Source: Solenopsis invicta
Lineage: Eukaryota; Arthropoda; Insecta; Hymenoptera; Formicidae
Direction of reading: 5' to 3'
NCBI RefSeq assembly: GCF_016802725.1
Contig: NC_052677.1
Coordinates: 14,124,329 to 14,188,328 of the forward strand
DNA length: 64,000 bases
Under the pieces are notes generated by a model. It had not been told where the DNA came from. It did no database searches and saw only the letters and a list, made by a program, of their open reading frames with translations. Numbering within the stretch: position 1 is the first letter of the stretch; each line of letters opens with the position of its first letter. Position numbers and translations under genes: made by a program. Below are positions 29,501 to 38,544 of this stretch, piece by piece.

Positions 29501-29722
29501 GGATCATCATAGTTCTGTTTATCTAATCGTCTCGCTCACAAAGTTTCAGTGGATTGCGAAGTGACACCGTGGTCAGCATGGTCGAAGTGCAGTGCAACTT
29601 GCGGCGAGAGGTTGCGAAGCAGGGTCAGAAGTATAATGGTGAAGCCGAGAGGAGTTTGGGCCAAACTTTGTCCGACCTTAGTGGAATTCAAGGAATGCCA
29701 CAGGGTGGACTGTCCGCAATAA
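8751..29722 (+). CDS. F-spondin / Spondin-1-like secreted extracellular-matrix protein (16 coding exons)
   Basis: Coding exons: 8751-8946, 18168-18411, 18969-19155, 19277-19441, 19915-20041, 20691-20821, 21692-21881, 22685-22856, 23718-24102 (or to 23952), 26829-27027, 27335-27505, 28132-28254, 28470-28618, 28820-28898, 29079-29144, 29550-29722. All junctions are GT-AG and phases agree throughout; the exons sum to 2757 nt (918 aa plus TAA). The N terminus has a signal-peptide core (YYGVLLLLVTA). Domains: Reeler about 26-175, Spondin_N about 186-395, TSP1 repeats starting near 416, 486, 601, 788 and 864, Kunitz 668-718. All five TSP1 repeats keep a WxxW motif. Family role: secreted matrix/adhesion protein, known in vertebrates for axon guidance; the Kunitz domain is an addition to the vertebrate layout. 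The start was chosen because it directly precedes the signal peptide; Met7 is an alternative. The exact orthologue name is not certain. Confidence 0.93.
9387..9473. repeat. Two-copy tandem duplication, about 46 bp unit
   Basis: Two adjacent diverged copies share AATTGYATTT, then TYCAATTT-like sequence, an A run and AAGCTGTATAAT. They differ by a few substitutions and one base in the A run. This is a local slippage-type duplication in intron 2. Confidence 0.75.
10195..10238. repeat. GA-rich low-complexity tract
   Basis: Interrupted AGAGA/GATAGA repeats in spondin intron 2. Confidence 0.85.
10832..10881. repeat. Short-loop hairpin, 23-bp arms
   Basis: Arms 10832-10854 and 10859-10881 are inverted copies with one mismatch and a 4-nt loop (ATCA). 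The arms are AT-rich (core TTTATGTATCATAAAA). It could be a foldback remnant or a chance AT palindrome; no flanking duplication is obvious. Confidence 0.7.
12798..12831. repeat. Small inverted repeat, 12-bp arms
   Basis: ATGGAATTTCTC at 12798-12809 is repeated inverted at 12820-12831 with a 10-nt loop, inside spondin intron 2. No function is evident. Confidence 0.6.
13701..13742. repeat. GA-rich low-complexity tract
   Basis: Interrupted (GA)n/(GAAA)n run in spondin intron 2. Confidence 0.85.
17468..17502. repeat. (TG)n microsatellite
   Basis: Uninterrupted TG dinucleotides of about 35 bp, followed by a short degenerate TATGTTTGTGTG tail. The open frame through it is a repeat artefact. Confidence 0.96.
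18168..19155 (+). CDS. Spondin exons 2-3: Reeler domain and start of Spondin_N
   Basis: Exons 18168-18411 and 18969-19155 are joined through AG|A, giving Arg147. Together they complete the Reeler domain (FTRFLISAEAKN, FAENCVNAVVET, VVWTSPAEGSGCIFLRATV). The Spondin_N domain then begins (CRACDEAKFEVTFEGLW). The GxGCIFLRA segment is a typical Reeler C-terminal signature. Sequons NET and NVS are visible. Confidence 0.92.
19277..21881 (+). CDS. Spondin exons 4-7: rest of the Spondin_N domain
   Basis: Exons 19277-19441, 19915-20041, 20691-20821 and 21692-21881. Hallmarks are FSDVIGASHTNDYRFW, ASEGLRQVAEIGSTRILE, VSLVSMIDPSPDWFVGVSGL (the Spondin_N core with the DPSPDWFVG loop) and a DAGTDDGITY acidic turn. 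Exon 7 ends in an acidic Asn/Asp/Glu segment that leads into the first TSP1 repeat. Junction phases are 0, 1, 0 and 1, all consistent. Sequons NVT, NRS, NDS and NST are present. Confidence 0.92.
20346..20554. mobile_element. Possible MITE in spondin intron 5
   Basis: The ends are imperfect inverted repeats. The left end starts CACTGTTAAAAATGTC and the reverse complement of the right end starts CACTGATAAAAATCGG; both reach TTTAATGAA. The interior has further ATTAAATGT/ACATTTAAT palindromes. TA follows the right end, but the left flank is GA, so no clean target duplication is seen. The CACTGA-like terminus resembles the element at 22312-22556. Confidence 0.45.
22312..22556. mobile_element. MITE-like element with TA flanks in spondin intron 7
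   Basis: A 245-bp element with terminal and subterminal inverted repeats. The left end starts CATTGAGAAA and the right end, reversed, CACTGACA. Further in, AAACATTTAGTTAATTAGTG pairs with AAACATTTAATTAAATAGTG, followed by the shared ATCAAATGAATTT. It is flanked on both sides by TA (22310-22311 and 22557-22558), as expected for a Tc1/mariner-type non-autonomous element. It has no coding capacity. Confidence 0.75.
22685..22856 (+). CDS. Spondin exon 8: TSP1 repeat 1
   Basis: Encodes E414 to about 470. The core is CKVSPWSEWKSCSVTCGRG followed by an R-Q-R-E-F strand, with conserved Cys spacing and the CSVTCG motif intact. The acceptor ATATGTAG ends at 22684; the donor is TG|GTAATG. Confidence 0.93.
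23718..24102 (+). CDS. Spondin exon 9: TSP1 repeat 2 with optional acidic tail
   Basis: The TSP1 core reads CKLTQWSSWSPCSKNCGEGS. After the last cysteine (PPCEGEDEEE) there are two in-frame donors of the same phase: GAG|GTAAGG at 23952/23953 and CAG|GTATGA at 24102/24103. The longer form adds 50 residues, mostly Asp, Glu, Asn and Lys in DKDE/NEDE-type runs. Both forms join exon 10 in phase 0, so alternative splicing or annotation ambiguity is expected here. Confidence 0.85.
24757..25487 (+). mobile_element. Degenerate hAT-superfamily DNA transposon in spondin intron 9
   Basis: 731-bp element. The ends are inverted: the left begins CAGGATTGGCA and the right, reverse complemented, CAGGGTTGGCA. 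It is flanked by 8-bp near-identical direct repeats, ATTTTGTA (24749-24756) and ATTTTATA (25488-25495), the size expected for hAT target duplications. Inside is a remnant of the transposase C-terminal dimerisation region. No catalytic portion remains, so it cannot be autonomous. Confidence 0.87.
24924..25121 (+). pseudogene. hAT transposase C-terminal dimerisation fragment
   Basis: An open stretch of 65 codons, without a proper ATG at its 5' end, contains CPASSASTERVFSNLSFI and then NRLRINVTNKLVFCYKML. That is the SSAxxERVFS...NRL hallmark of the hAT dimerisation domain. The rest of the transposase is missing and the fragment sits between AT-rich filler, so it is a relic. Confidence 0.88.
26829..27027 (+). 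CDS. Spondin exon 10: TSP1 repeat 3
   Basis: The acceptor is CTGCCTAG at 26821-26828, giving TCPNDRYTGWSLWTPCSASC. A closer AG at 26852 looks attractive but would break phase and drop the first cysteine. The repeat keeps WSLW and CSASCGSG. The donor is G|GTACGC at 27028, phase 1 into the Kunitz exon. Confidence 0.9.
27335..27505 (+). CDS. Spondin exon 11: Kunitz/BPTI domain
   Basis: Six cysteines with canonical BPTI spacing (8, 15, 7, 12 and 3 residues between them), at residues 668-718 of the protein. RYFHYTGCGGNRNKF is the diagnostic core. The acceptor GTAATTAG ends at 27334; a later AG at 27344 would lose Cys1 and shift the frame. The expected P1 residue is Lys, which suggests trypsin-like serine proteases as targets. 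P1' is Asp, where small residues are usual, so inhibitory activity is uncertain. Confidence 0.94.
27663..27810. mobile_element. Mariner-type MITE in spondin intron 11
   Basis: A 148-bp element with 35-bp terminal inverted repeats and 4 mismatches. The left starts CAGGGTGATTATTAATGAAC and the right, reversed, CAGGATGATTATTAATGAAT. It is flanked by TA at 27661-27662 and 27811-27812. It has no coding capacity, so a non-autonomous Tc1/mariner derivative is most likely. Confidence 0.88.
28132..28254 (+). CDS. Spondin exon 12: linker after the Kunitz domain
   Basis: 41 residues without cysteines, rich in Ser and basic residues, ending in SAKAKRAQH. KAKR is a weak match to a proprotein-convertase site, so cleavage between the Kunitz half and the last TSP1 repeats is possible but speculative. 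Acceptor AATTCAG, donor CATG|GTGATA; phases agree on both sides. Confidence 0.82.
28470..28898 (+). CDS. Spondin exons 13-14: TSP1 repeat 4
   Basis: Exons 28470-28618 and 28820-28898. They encode CQVSEWSKWSRCESCRGY, then a very basic strand (CPRKFLRRKKCRKLPPC). CESCRG replaces the usual CxxTCG, so this repeat is divergent. The basic cluster would suit heparan-sulfate binding, known for TSP1 repeats of this family; that use here is inference. Confidence 0.88.
29079..29722 (+). CDS. Spondin exons 15-16: linker, TSP1 repeat 5 and stop
   Basis: Exon 15 (29079-29144) is a short charged linker and the least certain small exon, but both splice sites and phases fit. Exon 16 (29550-29722) encodes CEVTPWSAWSKCSATCGERL to ECHRVDCPQ and ends with TAA at 29720-29722. 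The protein stops almost directly after the last TSP1 cysteine. Confidence 0.88.
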
Positions 29723-31400
29723 ACGGGCACAGCGTTTTCAATTCTGTCGTCATTTAATCGATAAACGATTTGCATGGCGATGCGTTCTGTTTCGAACGTT
29801 GGAATTTATATAACTAGACTGATTAAGCGACTCTTCCTCTTAGATACGTCAGGCGATTGAAATCTTTGAAGCACGTTTAGAAGGAGTAGAGGTAGCAAAG
29901 CTATCGAGAAATAAGAATAACATTGGATGACAGCAATTTTATCAAACGTTCACGCTTTTAACGTGAACGGATGCTTGCCGTTTTAATAGTGAAAATAGAA
30001 TTAACGTGATAAAAATCAGGAAGATGAAACGAAGTAATTCATTTGATAACAAAAATATTTTAGAATTTGAAATAACAAATATATTTTACAACGTAATTAT
30101 CTCGTTTGAGTTCATAAATCGTACATCAAAATTCATTTTTTCAGAAATCGCGATTTTAAATTTTTGGATTTTGATTATTAAAATCAATAAGAATAAATAT
30201 CTTTTTAAAGTAACAGAAAAGAAATTATTTGAATGGGATTATAAAATAAAAAAAAATCTATTATTCTCTATCTTGTGATATATACACAATTTGAACCAAC
30301 TTATCGTAATACTTAATCATAATACTTAAGACGCATTGCATAACGCTGATTATCTTCTGTAGAGAATAGAAGTTTATCTAAATAGTATGTTCTTCTAAAA
30401 CAGCTAGCGAAGGAAAAGATTTTGGGAATTGTTTTTTTCTTATATTCATATCTAATTTTCTGTCCTCCAGTGTAATTTATTACGCACAGGAAAATCGTAT
30501 CATTTTGCAACGTATGTCGTGCTGATGCTGAATTACTTAGAAAGTAGGAAATTTCATATGACTTTATTTATCTTAAATCTATAATACGTGACATTTTCTC
30601 AACATGATATTAAGTTAAGGCAAAATGGATTTGCATTCCAATGCGTCAATTGTGCTTAGAAAAGAGAGAACGTTAGAGTTTTTGGAATTGTCACCTGTAA
30701 TACAATAACGTCAAATAGTCGTATAGTTTATCACGGAAGGTGAAGACAAATCATTTGATATCTGTCTAATGATAGCAAAAGGGTAAAATCAGAGTATATC
30801 GCGACATAATAATATTAATGTTAAGTAAGTTGCTCCTTTCTAGCGCGGGTATAGTAAAACGCGAAGAAGACCACTTATTTATACGTATACGCGTATCGTC
30901 ATATATTTGTAGCATTTATCAAGCATTACAGATCTCATTGTAAGACCAAAGTTTGTATAACAGCTTCAGTTAAAAACTGAGAACCACGATATTTTAAAAT
31001 ACTATCGTAAAATGCGACATGTAGACATATCAATAGTTCAGTAGACAGTAAGCCATTTGTTTGACGCGTAATGAGAAGTTTTATTAACATGGAATTCTCT
31101 TCATTGACAATAATGGAATTGTAGGTATGGTACAAAAAGGGCTATTTACCTGTTATTCTTTTGTAAAATCGTTATAATATATTCAAAATAAATATAATAT
31201 AACCACTAAGATAAACATATTTTATACACATTACGTATATACAGACATTATATACATATATAAATATGCACACACGTTATTTTATTATTTTAATAATTTG
31301 AAGGATTTATTTTTTTTTCACTCGCCAACAAATTATTATCTGTCCATAATGTCCATATTTATCACATTCACCGAATCTTACATGCACGTATTATCCCTTA
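29723..31400. other. Convergent intergenic region / 3' UTRs of spondin and mtIF3
   Basis: AT-rich, no supported gene. + strand AATAAA candidates for spondin occur at 30245-30250 and 31187-31192 among others, so the 3' UTR length is unresolved. The two genes end tail-to-tail. Confidence 0.6.
31306..31311 (-). terminator. Candidate poly(A) signal of mtIF3
   Basis: AATAAA on the - strand, about 90 nt downstream of the mtIF3 stop codon. Confidence 0.55.
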
Positions 31401-33142
31401 CTAACTACTAGTGCTACCAATCTCGTTTTTATTATCTACAGAATTCTTTTCGTTTTTATGTAAGGGACTTATTAAGAATAAAATAACACTCTTCTTCGAC
31501 GGCATTCGTTGGACACTGCCGTCATTTTTTACTGCATCTTCTATGACTGTTTGCATCTTATCCTATATATGTTAAAAAAACATACATGTAATTAAGTATT
31601 GTCTTTTATATTTAAATCTATTCTATTCTATTTAACCGCATTTTAAACATCCTTAAAACATCTTAAAAAAACTTGTTTTTTTACATAAGTTATGTACGAT
31701 TTATATATTAATTAATGTAATATTCCATGTATTTTTCTATCTGACAGTTATTTCATCTTTAATCAGTCAATTGTATACAAAGCAAAAAAAAAGAATAAAG
31801 TTACTAAATATCACATTAACGAAAGAACAATTTTTATAAAAAAATGTTAACAAAGAATATAAGATAAAAAAAAATTAAAATTTTAATTATGTAAATTACA
31901 TTATTAAAACGTATTAAAAAACATTTTTCCTTTATTTCTTTTTCATCTGTCCTTTCTATAAAATATACACTTGTTATTTTATTCTTACCATAACTTTATA
32001 TAAAAACTGACTCAATAATTATAACATATTAATGAGAATTGTTGTTTAAATTTTTTACTAAAATCTTATCTTTCTGACTCCAACTCTCTTAAATTTCTTC
32101 ATAAAATTTCAGTTTTCCAGTCGACACAATTATATGTTTATTATATAATAACTATAAGATTCAATATCACAATTTATATATAATGAAAGTTGCAGCAATG
32201 TTTAATTATATTTTCGTCCTTTTTCAAAAGTAACAATGATACATTTATATCATCTTATTATAATTAACTACCTTTTTTGTATAATGTTTATATTACAGTC
32301 TATGCATCAACATTTAAATTTGATATATTGAAATATCACAGACTTGTTATGTAAATAATATGTAGAATTTGCAAATTTATATTATACAGAAGAAAGCAAT
32401 AGATACAAGTAATTATGATATAAATATATATTACCAAATATTTTTTATATAAAGTATCATTCCCAAATTATATAGCAGTTACAAATTGTGTCAACAGAGT
32501 TTCTGCAAAGTTGAATCTTACATGATCTGATCAATTTTATTTAATATGTCCTTCTAAAGTAGGACAGGATGAAGCAATTTGGTAACCCTAGAAAGAATCG
32601 CATAGGCTCACCCCATCAGAGCCGTCCAGAGTGATGACGATTTTGACTTTGTGCCCCTTTTTCAACAGTCTCACCACGTTCTTTGTCTTCGTCTGTAGGT
32701 CATGTTCGGTGATTTTAGCAGATACGTAGAGCAGTTTAGTACCCTTACTCGACTTTTCGGCACTCTTGGTATCCTCCTTCTCCTCGGTGTCCTCGAGGAT
32801 GTCATCAGTGCTGTTTACCAGCTTGTAGAGCGGTCGTTGCGTTTTGTTCTCGAGATCGTTGACCTTAACGAGGGTGAGGTTGCGGCGTTTCGCTAGACGC
32901 TGAGCTTCCTCTAGCACAGTCACGGAGACCGAGTTGTCTAGTGACACGAGCGTGATCTTCGGCACTGGCTCCGTTTTTGGTCGCGGCTTCTTGACGATGT
33001 CGCTGTCAAATACCTCAGGTTTTCTATTGAATGCTCGGCACTGATCGGACCTCCAAATGTCACGTGTCACGCGACACCGACTGAAGCTCTGAGCAAAATG
33101 CACAGCCCTTCGTAGAACCGGCGACAATCCGGGAACAACCAT
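31401..33142 (-). CDS. mIF3: Mitochondrial translation initiation factor IF-3 (2 exons)
   Basis: Exon 1 is 33142-32612 and exon 2 is 31562-31401, joined in phase 0 across GTGAGC...ATATATAG; 230 aa plus TAG. The basic, acid-poor N terminus (VLRRAVHFAQSFSRCRVTR) fits a mitochondrial targeting sequence. The IF3 N-domain begins near residue 60 (ITLVSLDNSVSVTVLEEAQR). After an acidic Glu/Asp/Lys linker (about 112-130), the IF3 C-domain runs from KLLYVSAKITEHDLQTKTKN through GHKVKIVITLDGSDG into exon 2 (DKMQTVIEDAV). Family role: binds the small mitoribosomal subunit, keeps subunits apart and checks initiator tRNA. Divergence from bacterial IF3 is as expected for the animal mitochondrial form. ATG 33142 is the first Met of the frame. 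Confidence 0.93.
31563..32611 (-). other. Intron of mtIF3
   Basis: 1049 bp, very AT-rich, with no open frame or repeat of note. Donor GTGAGC; the acceptor is preceded by an A/T tract and ends TAG. Confidence 0.88.
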
Positions 33143-33396
33143 AGTTCGGCAGCTCCGTCCAAGACTTGGACTTGCGTGGACTCTAGCTCCTCTGGCAAAC
33201 CTAACCTATAAACGTCACGCGCGACAGACGTCCTAACCTCGTCACACGTGTTCGCTTGTGGACGTGGCATTGACGATATTTTCACTAAACGTTTATTCCC
33301 TGAGCCGCTATTACACTTGCGGAATGCATCGAGACTTGTCGCGACACAATTGATATAAACAACAAGGTGCAACTTGCCAACTAACGAGAAGTAAAC
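33143..33396. promoter_or_regulatory. Bidirectional promoter between mtIF3 and ALG8
   Basis: The two start codons face away from each other with 254 bp between them. That interval must hold both 5' UTRs and both core promoters. It is GC-richer than the surroundings, with CACGTG-like and CGTCACGCGC sequence, typical of TATA-less housekeeping promoters. Start sites cannot be fixed from sequence alone. Confidence 0.7.
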
Positions 33397-36300
33397 ATGC
33401 CAACTGCCCGGCAAGATATTCTGACAGAAACTCAAGTAAACCAGGATGGAAAGATCACTTCTTCTTCATCTTTTTCCTCTGTTCTTTGGAAGGTGGACAA
33501 TACGTTATTGAAGATCTTCCTTTTAGTCACCTGCATTAAGATTCTTCTAATTCCTACTTAGTAAGCGAGCTTTCTGAACAGTCTTTTTGCCGGTTTTTTT
33601 TTGTACTAAAATTGTTTACTTACATCGAATTTATATCTGTTTTAAGTATTTTATATTTATTTTATATCTATGAAGTTTTATAATGATAAAATTCAATTTT
33701 GACAATAGAAATTGTTTACAATTTCATGAAAAGGTTATACTTAAATAATAAGCAATTACAAGAGAGTTGATACATCAGAAAAATATGATTTTATTAAAAA
33801 ACAATCTAAACTCTCATTAATATGTTAATAATTTTATTTTGTTACGTAAATTAGGGTAACAATAAAAAAATAAACATATTTGCAGCCGCTCCACTGATTT
33901 TGAGGTACATCGCAATTGGCTGGCTATCACCCACAGTCTACCTGTTGCAGAATGGTATATGAACGCACAATCTCCCTGGACTCTAGACTATCCACCACTG
34001 TTTGCGTGGTTTGAGTACTGTCTCAGCCAAGTGGCTGTACTTTTCGATCCAGAGATGCTCAAAGTAGAGAATTTGAATTATGCCTCGTCAGCTACTATAT
34101 ATTTCCAAAGAGGCACAGTTATATTTGCAGATCTGATATTTGCATATGGAGTAAGAGAGTAAGTGTATCAATATCATGATAACGTGATTAAATCTTATAA
34201 AAAAGGATCTCTCTTTAAAAAAAAGATAATTCCTTAAATTCTTTCTGTACATATACTTGTAAAGAATTTTTATGTAATGCAAAACCAAAATTTAAATATT
34301 TTTACAGAACAGGTAGAACATTTTGCAAATCTTTGAACAGCCATATAGTTTTTATATTTCTATCATTGTGCAATGTAGGACTACTGTTAGTCGACCATAT
34401 ACATTTCCAGTACAACGGTTTTTTACTTGGCGTTTTATTGATGTCAATGGCAAAAGTCTCAAAGATTGACAAACAGGTAAAACCTGCAATATACTTTGGA
34501 ATTTACTTATAGTAAAAAACAGCTTGTTTCCAGATGTCAGTATTGCAAGGTGCTATGTGGTTTGCCATTTTACTCAATTTAAAACATCTGTATGTATACG
34601 TGGCACCAGCATACACCATCTGGCTATTAAAATCATATTGTCTGAACAGTGGAAAGTTCTTTAAGAGGTTGTTTAGTCTTGGCCTTATAGTTCTGACTAT
34701 TCTAGCAGTATCCTTTGGTCCATTCAGAACTCAATTACCACAGGTAATATTCACATAGCTATTATAGTTTATTTTTACATTTTTCTTATTTAATTTAAAT
34801 CATTTTTTTTTTTTTTTTTAGGTAATGTCCCGTTTATTTCCATTTAAAAGAGGTTTGGTACATTCGTACTGGGCTGCGAATGGTTGGGCTCTGTATATCG
34901 GCGCAGAAAAAGTGCTGTCTGTGATATTGAAACGTCTGGGATGGTTGAAAGAAATTAAATCTGCGGTAATGACGGGTGGTCTGGTGCAAGAACAAAACTT
35001 CCTTATACTACCTACTCCAACTCCTATCGTTACGTTTCTTCTGACTTTTATAGCAATGCTCGTAAGTTTATTCACATAGTGCATAATAACTTGACTGTTT
35101 TCTCCCCCTCCTCCTTTATATGATATTTATATAAATATATTTATATAAATAACATATAAAATTTAATATAATATTCTAAATTAAATTAATTATATAAATA
35201 TTGTAGTACAATTATATAAATATTGTAGTAAAATATCAGAAGAACTAGAAAATAATGCCATTGTTTTATAAATAATGTAAACATTGAGTAGTTTTGTTAA
35301 TATAATTTATTCAGTAACATAATCATCATTATTTTCTCTGATGGTCGTCGTGAACTTATTTAATTTTCAATTCCTTTCTCGAAGAAGCTAATCGACTTTG
35401 ATTTGAAAAAAGTAGAATAAAATTCGAACATTACTTACTTTTTTACAAAGTTTCTTTTCTCCAGAAGTGCTCTAATGATTAGAAAAGATAATAGTTTGAT
35501 ATAATATGGTGGATAAGGAAATATTCAAATAAATAAGTGAACAATCATCATAGAAAATAATAGTAATTACATATATGATAGAATAAATAATAAATTATAA
35601 CAAAACTACATACAATATTTATATTATTTAGAAAAATGATATCACTTTTCGGTCTTCCACATATTATAATATATACAATATATTTCAATACAATAATTTA
35701 TCTATTATTATATTTTATATATACAGATTAAATAATTAATACAATTATTATTTTAGCCTGCGCTGTGGAGTCTGTTATGCAAGAAACCTTACATGAATTC
35801 AAAAAACCTTGTTAGGTGCATTATATTATGTGCTTTAAGTTCATTTATGTTCGGTTGGCATGTGCATGAGAAAGCCATTTTAACCGCAATCATCCCTTTG
35901 TGGTGAGTACTAACTCAACGTTTTACTACTTTACAAAACGTGTATTCATTTGGAGCTCAGAAAATAGTATGCTTTTGTAATAATAATTTTTTTTAGCGTT
36001 CTCGCAGCGATATATGCGGAAGACGCGCGTATATTTATTATTTTAAGCAGTGCTGGTCAGACTGCTCTTTTACCACTGCTGTATCCCGATAACTTATCTT
36101 CATTGAAGTTACTACTATCGCTGACATACATGCTTTTGTCGATTTTAGTCCTGATTAATCAACACGGCAGACATATATTACAATTACATGAATGGCTGTA
36201 TGTAATACCGCTGCCTCTAGTTACGGTCTACGAAATAGTGCTACATAAATTATTACTCGGCGACAAATTGCCGTTCTTGCCATTAGCATTTACTTCTATA

Positions 36301-36432
36301 TACTGTGCCATTGGTATAACTTACTGCTGGATACTGTACTATTATATGTATCTGCAGAATAACGTTCATGCCAATGACAGAGTAACAGAAGGTAAATTGA
36401 GTCGCCAAAAATTAAAAGACAAACAATCCTAG
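33397..36432 (+). CDS. ALG8: ALG8, dolichyl-P-Glc:Glc1Man9GlcNAc2-PP-dolichol alpha-1,3-glucosyltransferase (7 exons)
   Basis: Exons: 33397-33560, 33886-34158, 34308-34476, 34534-34743, 34822-35061, 35757-35902, 35997-36432. All junctions are GT-AG with matching phases; 1638 nt, 545 aa plus TAG, close to the usual 520-550 aa. It transfers the second glucose from dolichyl-phosphate-glucose onto the lipid-linked oligosaccharide in the ER lumen (EC 2.4.1.265). Family signatures: STDFEVHRNWLAITHSLP near residue 57, WTLDYPPLFAWFEY near 86, VDHIHFQYNGFLLG, YVAPAYTIWLLKSYC, LPQVMSRLFPFKRGLVHSYW and SSFMFGWHVHEKAIL. Multiple hydrophobic segments fit a multi-pass GT-C enzyme. The STDFEVHRNW acidic loop is the conserved catalytic first luminal loop of the ALG6/ALG8 family; ALG8-type rather than ALG6-type motifs decide the call. 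Confidence 0.97.
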
Positions 36433-36475
36433 GGAATACAAATTACTACAGATTTGTACATATCTTCTTGATTGA

Positions 36476-36481
36476 AATAAA
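36476..36481 (+). terminator. Candidate poly(A) signal of ALG8
   Basis: AATAAA 44 nt past the ALG8 stop codon, the first canonical hexamer downstream. Confidence 0.75.
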
Positions 36482-36904
36482 ACGTTTTTATAAATTATGT
36501 AAAAATAATGACCCACATTATAGTTTAAATAATCACATCGCGTTATATATATTTGTCTGACGATTATAAAATATATATTATGTAATTTAATATTATTATA
36601 AAACAGATTTAAGAAGAAGCAAATTTTAGGATTGAAAAAAACTATTATATATTCTTGATGTGTTATGTCGAAATCATATTTTTCGCGCGAATGTGATCAA
36701 TGTTGGTGCCCCTGCATGAACGATACAGCACCGAGCGCGCGTACACGAAATCAAATCGTTCCTAATCTACTCGCTTTTGCGCGATTGATTGATTCTCGTC
36801 GCATCGCATCGACGATAATTTTATGTGAACGCAATCGGGACGAGATGCAAATATCGAATTGTAGGGGCGACTAAACAGTACAATACGAGTAGAAACTGAC
36901 TCAC

Positions 36905-37250
36905 CGTTCGTCGTTGGTCGCTCCGGTCCAGCTCCGTCTCGGCCGCAGCTGTCGAACATTCGAGATCCAAGATCCTCCAAGACCACGCGACCTTTCATTT
37001 TCGGCACTCTCGGTAGTCATGCCCGTCGAAAACTCGAGATACGAGGCAAACGAAGAAGATGCGAAACACGATTGAACGCGACACGACTTCGCACCATGCA
37101 TCGTATTCGACACGGAGTGATGTTGGTACGAACGCCCGACATTTCACTTTACTTTCGACACTCCACGGCTCTCTCGAAACGCTCGCTCGCATCAAACACT
37201 CGTACCAACACTACCAACTCGTACGGGACGACGAGGATGCGAACAGATGC
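36905..37250 (-). promoter_or_regulatory. Possible CpG-rich first exon and promoter of an unidentified - strand gene
   Basis: A GC/CpG-rich block on the - strand ends in a strong donor (CGAACG|GTGAGT, boundary 36905/36904). An ATG at 37020-37018 opens a frame of 38 codons into the donor (starts MTTESAENERSRGLGGSWIS); an upstream ATG gives a short uORF. I recognise no family and found no matching downstream exon before ALG8. It could be the 5' end of a long gene that spans ALG8, a non-coding RNA exon, or chance. The 5' limit is approximate. Confidence 0.3.
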
Positions 37251-37395
37251 GAGCAGAGAGGAACCTGAGAGCGGCCACGGCGGCCTTTTTCCTATAACGC
37301 TTCGAAACTCCCATACACTAGTGACGCACATCTATTCTGGTCAGAATGGGAACTACGTGTCACATCCATTTTGCAACCCGCCGTTAAAAACAGTG

Positions 37396-37471
37396 TGGAT
37401 GTTAGCACGGACAACAACCCACATCCATCACTCGAGAAATGGATGTAGGCTGTTGTCCGTGCTAACATCCA
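37396..37471. repeat. Hairpin with 33-bp arms
   Basis: Arms 37396-37428 and 37439-37471 are inverted copies matching at 31 of 33 positions with a 10-nt loop. The arm begins TGGATGTTAGCACGGACAAC. The motif ACATCCATTTTGC occurs again just upstream near 37362, so the hairpin may be part of a larger foldback element. No target duplication was found. Confidence 0.8.
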
Positions 37472-37910
37472 TTTTGCTGCAAATAAAATCTGACGCGTAT
37501 CGCGTATGTTGCATCCAGAACAGGGGTCGAGAATGTGCACAAATGATTAATTACGTCTACTTTCGCGTAATTTTTTATTTATTATAGTCTGAATTATTTA
37601 CATTAACATTGATATTAATACATATCAATACGTTTATGCCCATATTTTGCACAATCATATTTTTACTTAAAAAAGATGTTTAATAGTAACAGAGAGAATT
37701 TGGTTCTTTACTAAAGAAACATTCATTTTACGCAGTACTTAAAAAATAATTGTAATTAACATCGCATCATATGATGAAGAAGAAATAAATGTCTTTCCAC
37801 GAATAAATATACCATCTTTTTATTTTTACATAATTCTTTATTATTTAAATGTCTTCAAATTATGCTTTTGAAAAAATTAGCTTTTTTAATTTTTTTAAAT
37901 CTTGACGCAA

Positions 37911-37947
37911 CTCTCTCTCTCTCTCACTCTTTCTCTCTTTCTCTTTT
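37911..37947. repeat. CT-rich microsatellite
   Basis: Interrupted (CT)n run. Confidence 0.9.
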
Positions 37948-38250
37948 AACGTGATTGTCCTTTAATTGTTTAAGCCTTCAGTTAGAGAGAGAAAGCATCG
38001 CGGTGATAGACATGGAGCAAGCGGCGATGTTATTTCTATGGATACCCTCCTCTTCTCGCCCCTCTCGGCACCCAGCACGTTTTCCGTGCTACGTTTAGGC
38101 CGTAAAATTCAGAAAGAGGATTTCGGACGATTTCTGCGCAGGGACGTAGAGAGATTAGAAAGCGCCTACTCTTTTTTTATTATGTTACAATGGCATATAC
38201 ATGCATACGCATGATTTACAAATGACAATACGCGCGATTAATATGGCACA

Positions 38251-38253
38251 ATA

Positions 38254-38299
<46 letters not shown>
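38251..38299. repeat. (AAT)n microsatellite
   Basis: About 15 AAT trinucleotides in a row. Confidence 0.95.
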
Positions 38300-38544
38300 T
38301 AATAAAAATCAATGAAATATATGGATACTTGAGTATTATTTTTATTCTCTAACTTACAAACGTGAAGATTATTGATCTGATTTTAATACAACCTTTCAAC
38401 AGTTTTTACGAAATATCACGTAAAGATTAATCAAAACTTTACAAAAAAAAATTAATTAAGAATTATATAATAATATACGATATAAGGTATTAAAGTGTTA
38501 ATCAGTAAAGAAACGGATTTTAATCAAATTCTTCGATATTAATC

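Larger units (their letters stand above)
37480..38530. other. Non-genic stretch between hairpin and minisatellite
   Basis: AT-rich, with a CT-rich tract (37911-37947), a slightly GC-richer patch (about 37970-38170) whose open frame shows no family features, and an (AAT)n tract (38251-38299). No gene is supported. Confidence 0.5.

Noticed and set aside
33067..33435. 122-codon - strand frame over the mtIF3 start
   Set aside because: It is out of frame with the IF3 domains and lies across the promoter and 5' UTR; no family features.
37072..37587. 171-codon + strand frame
   Set aside because: It runs antisense through the CpG-rich candidate exon and through both arms of the hairpin. The peptide is low in family-like features, so chance is likely.
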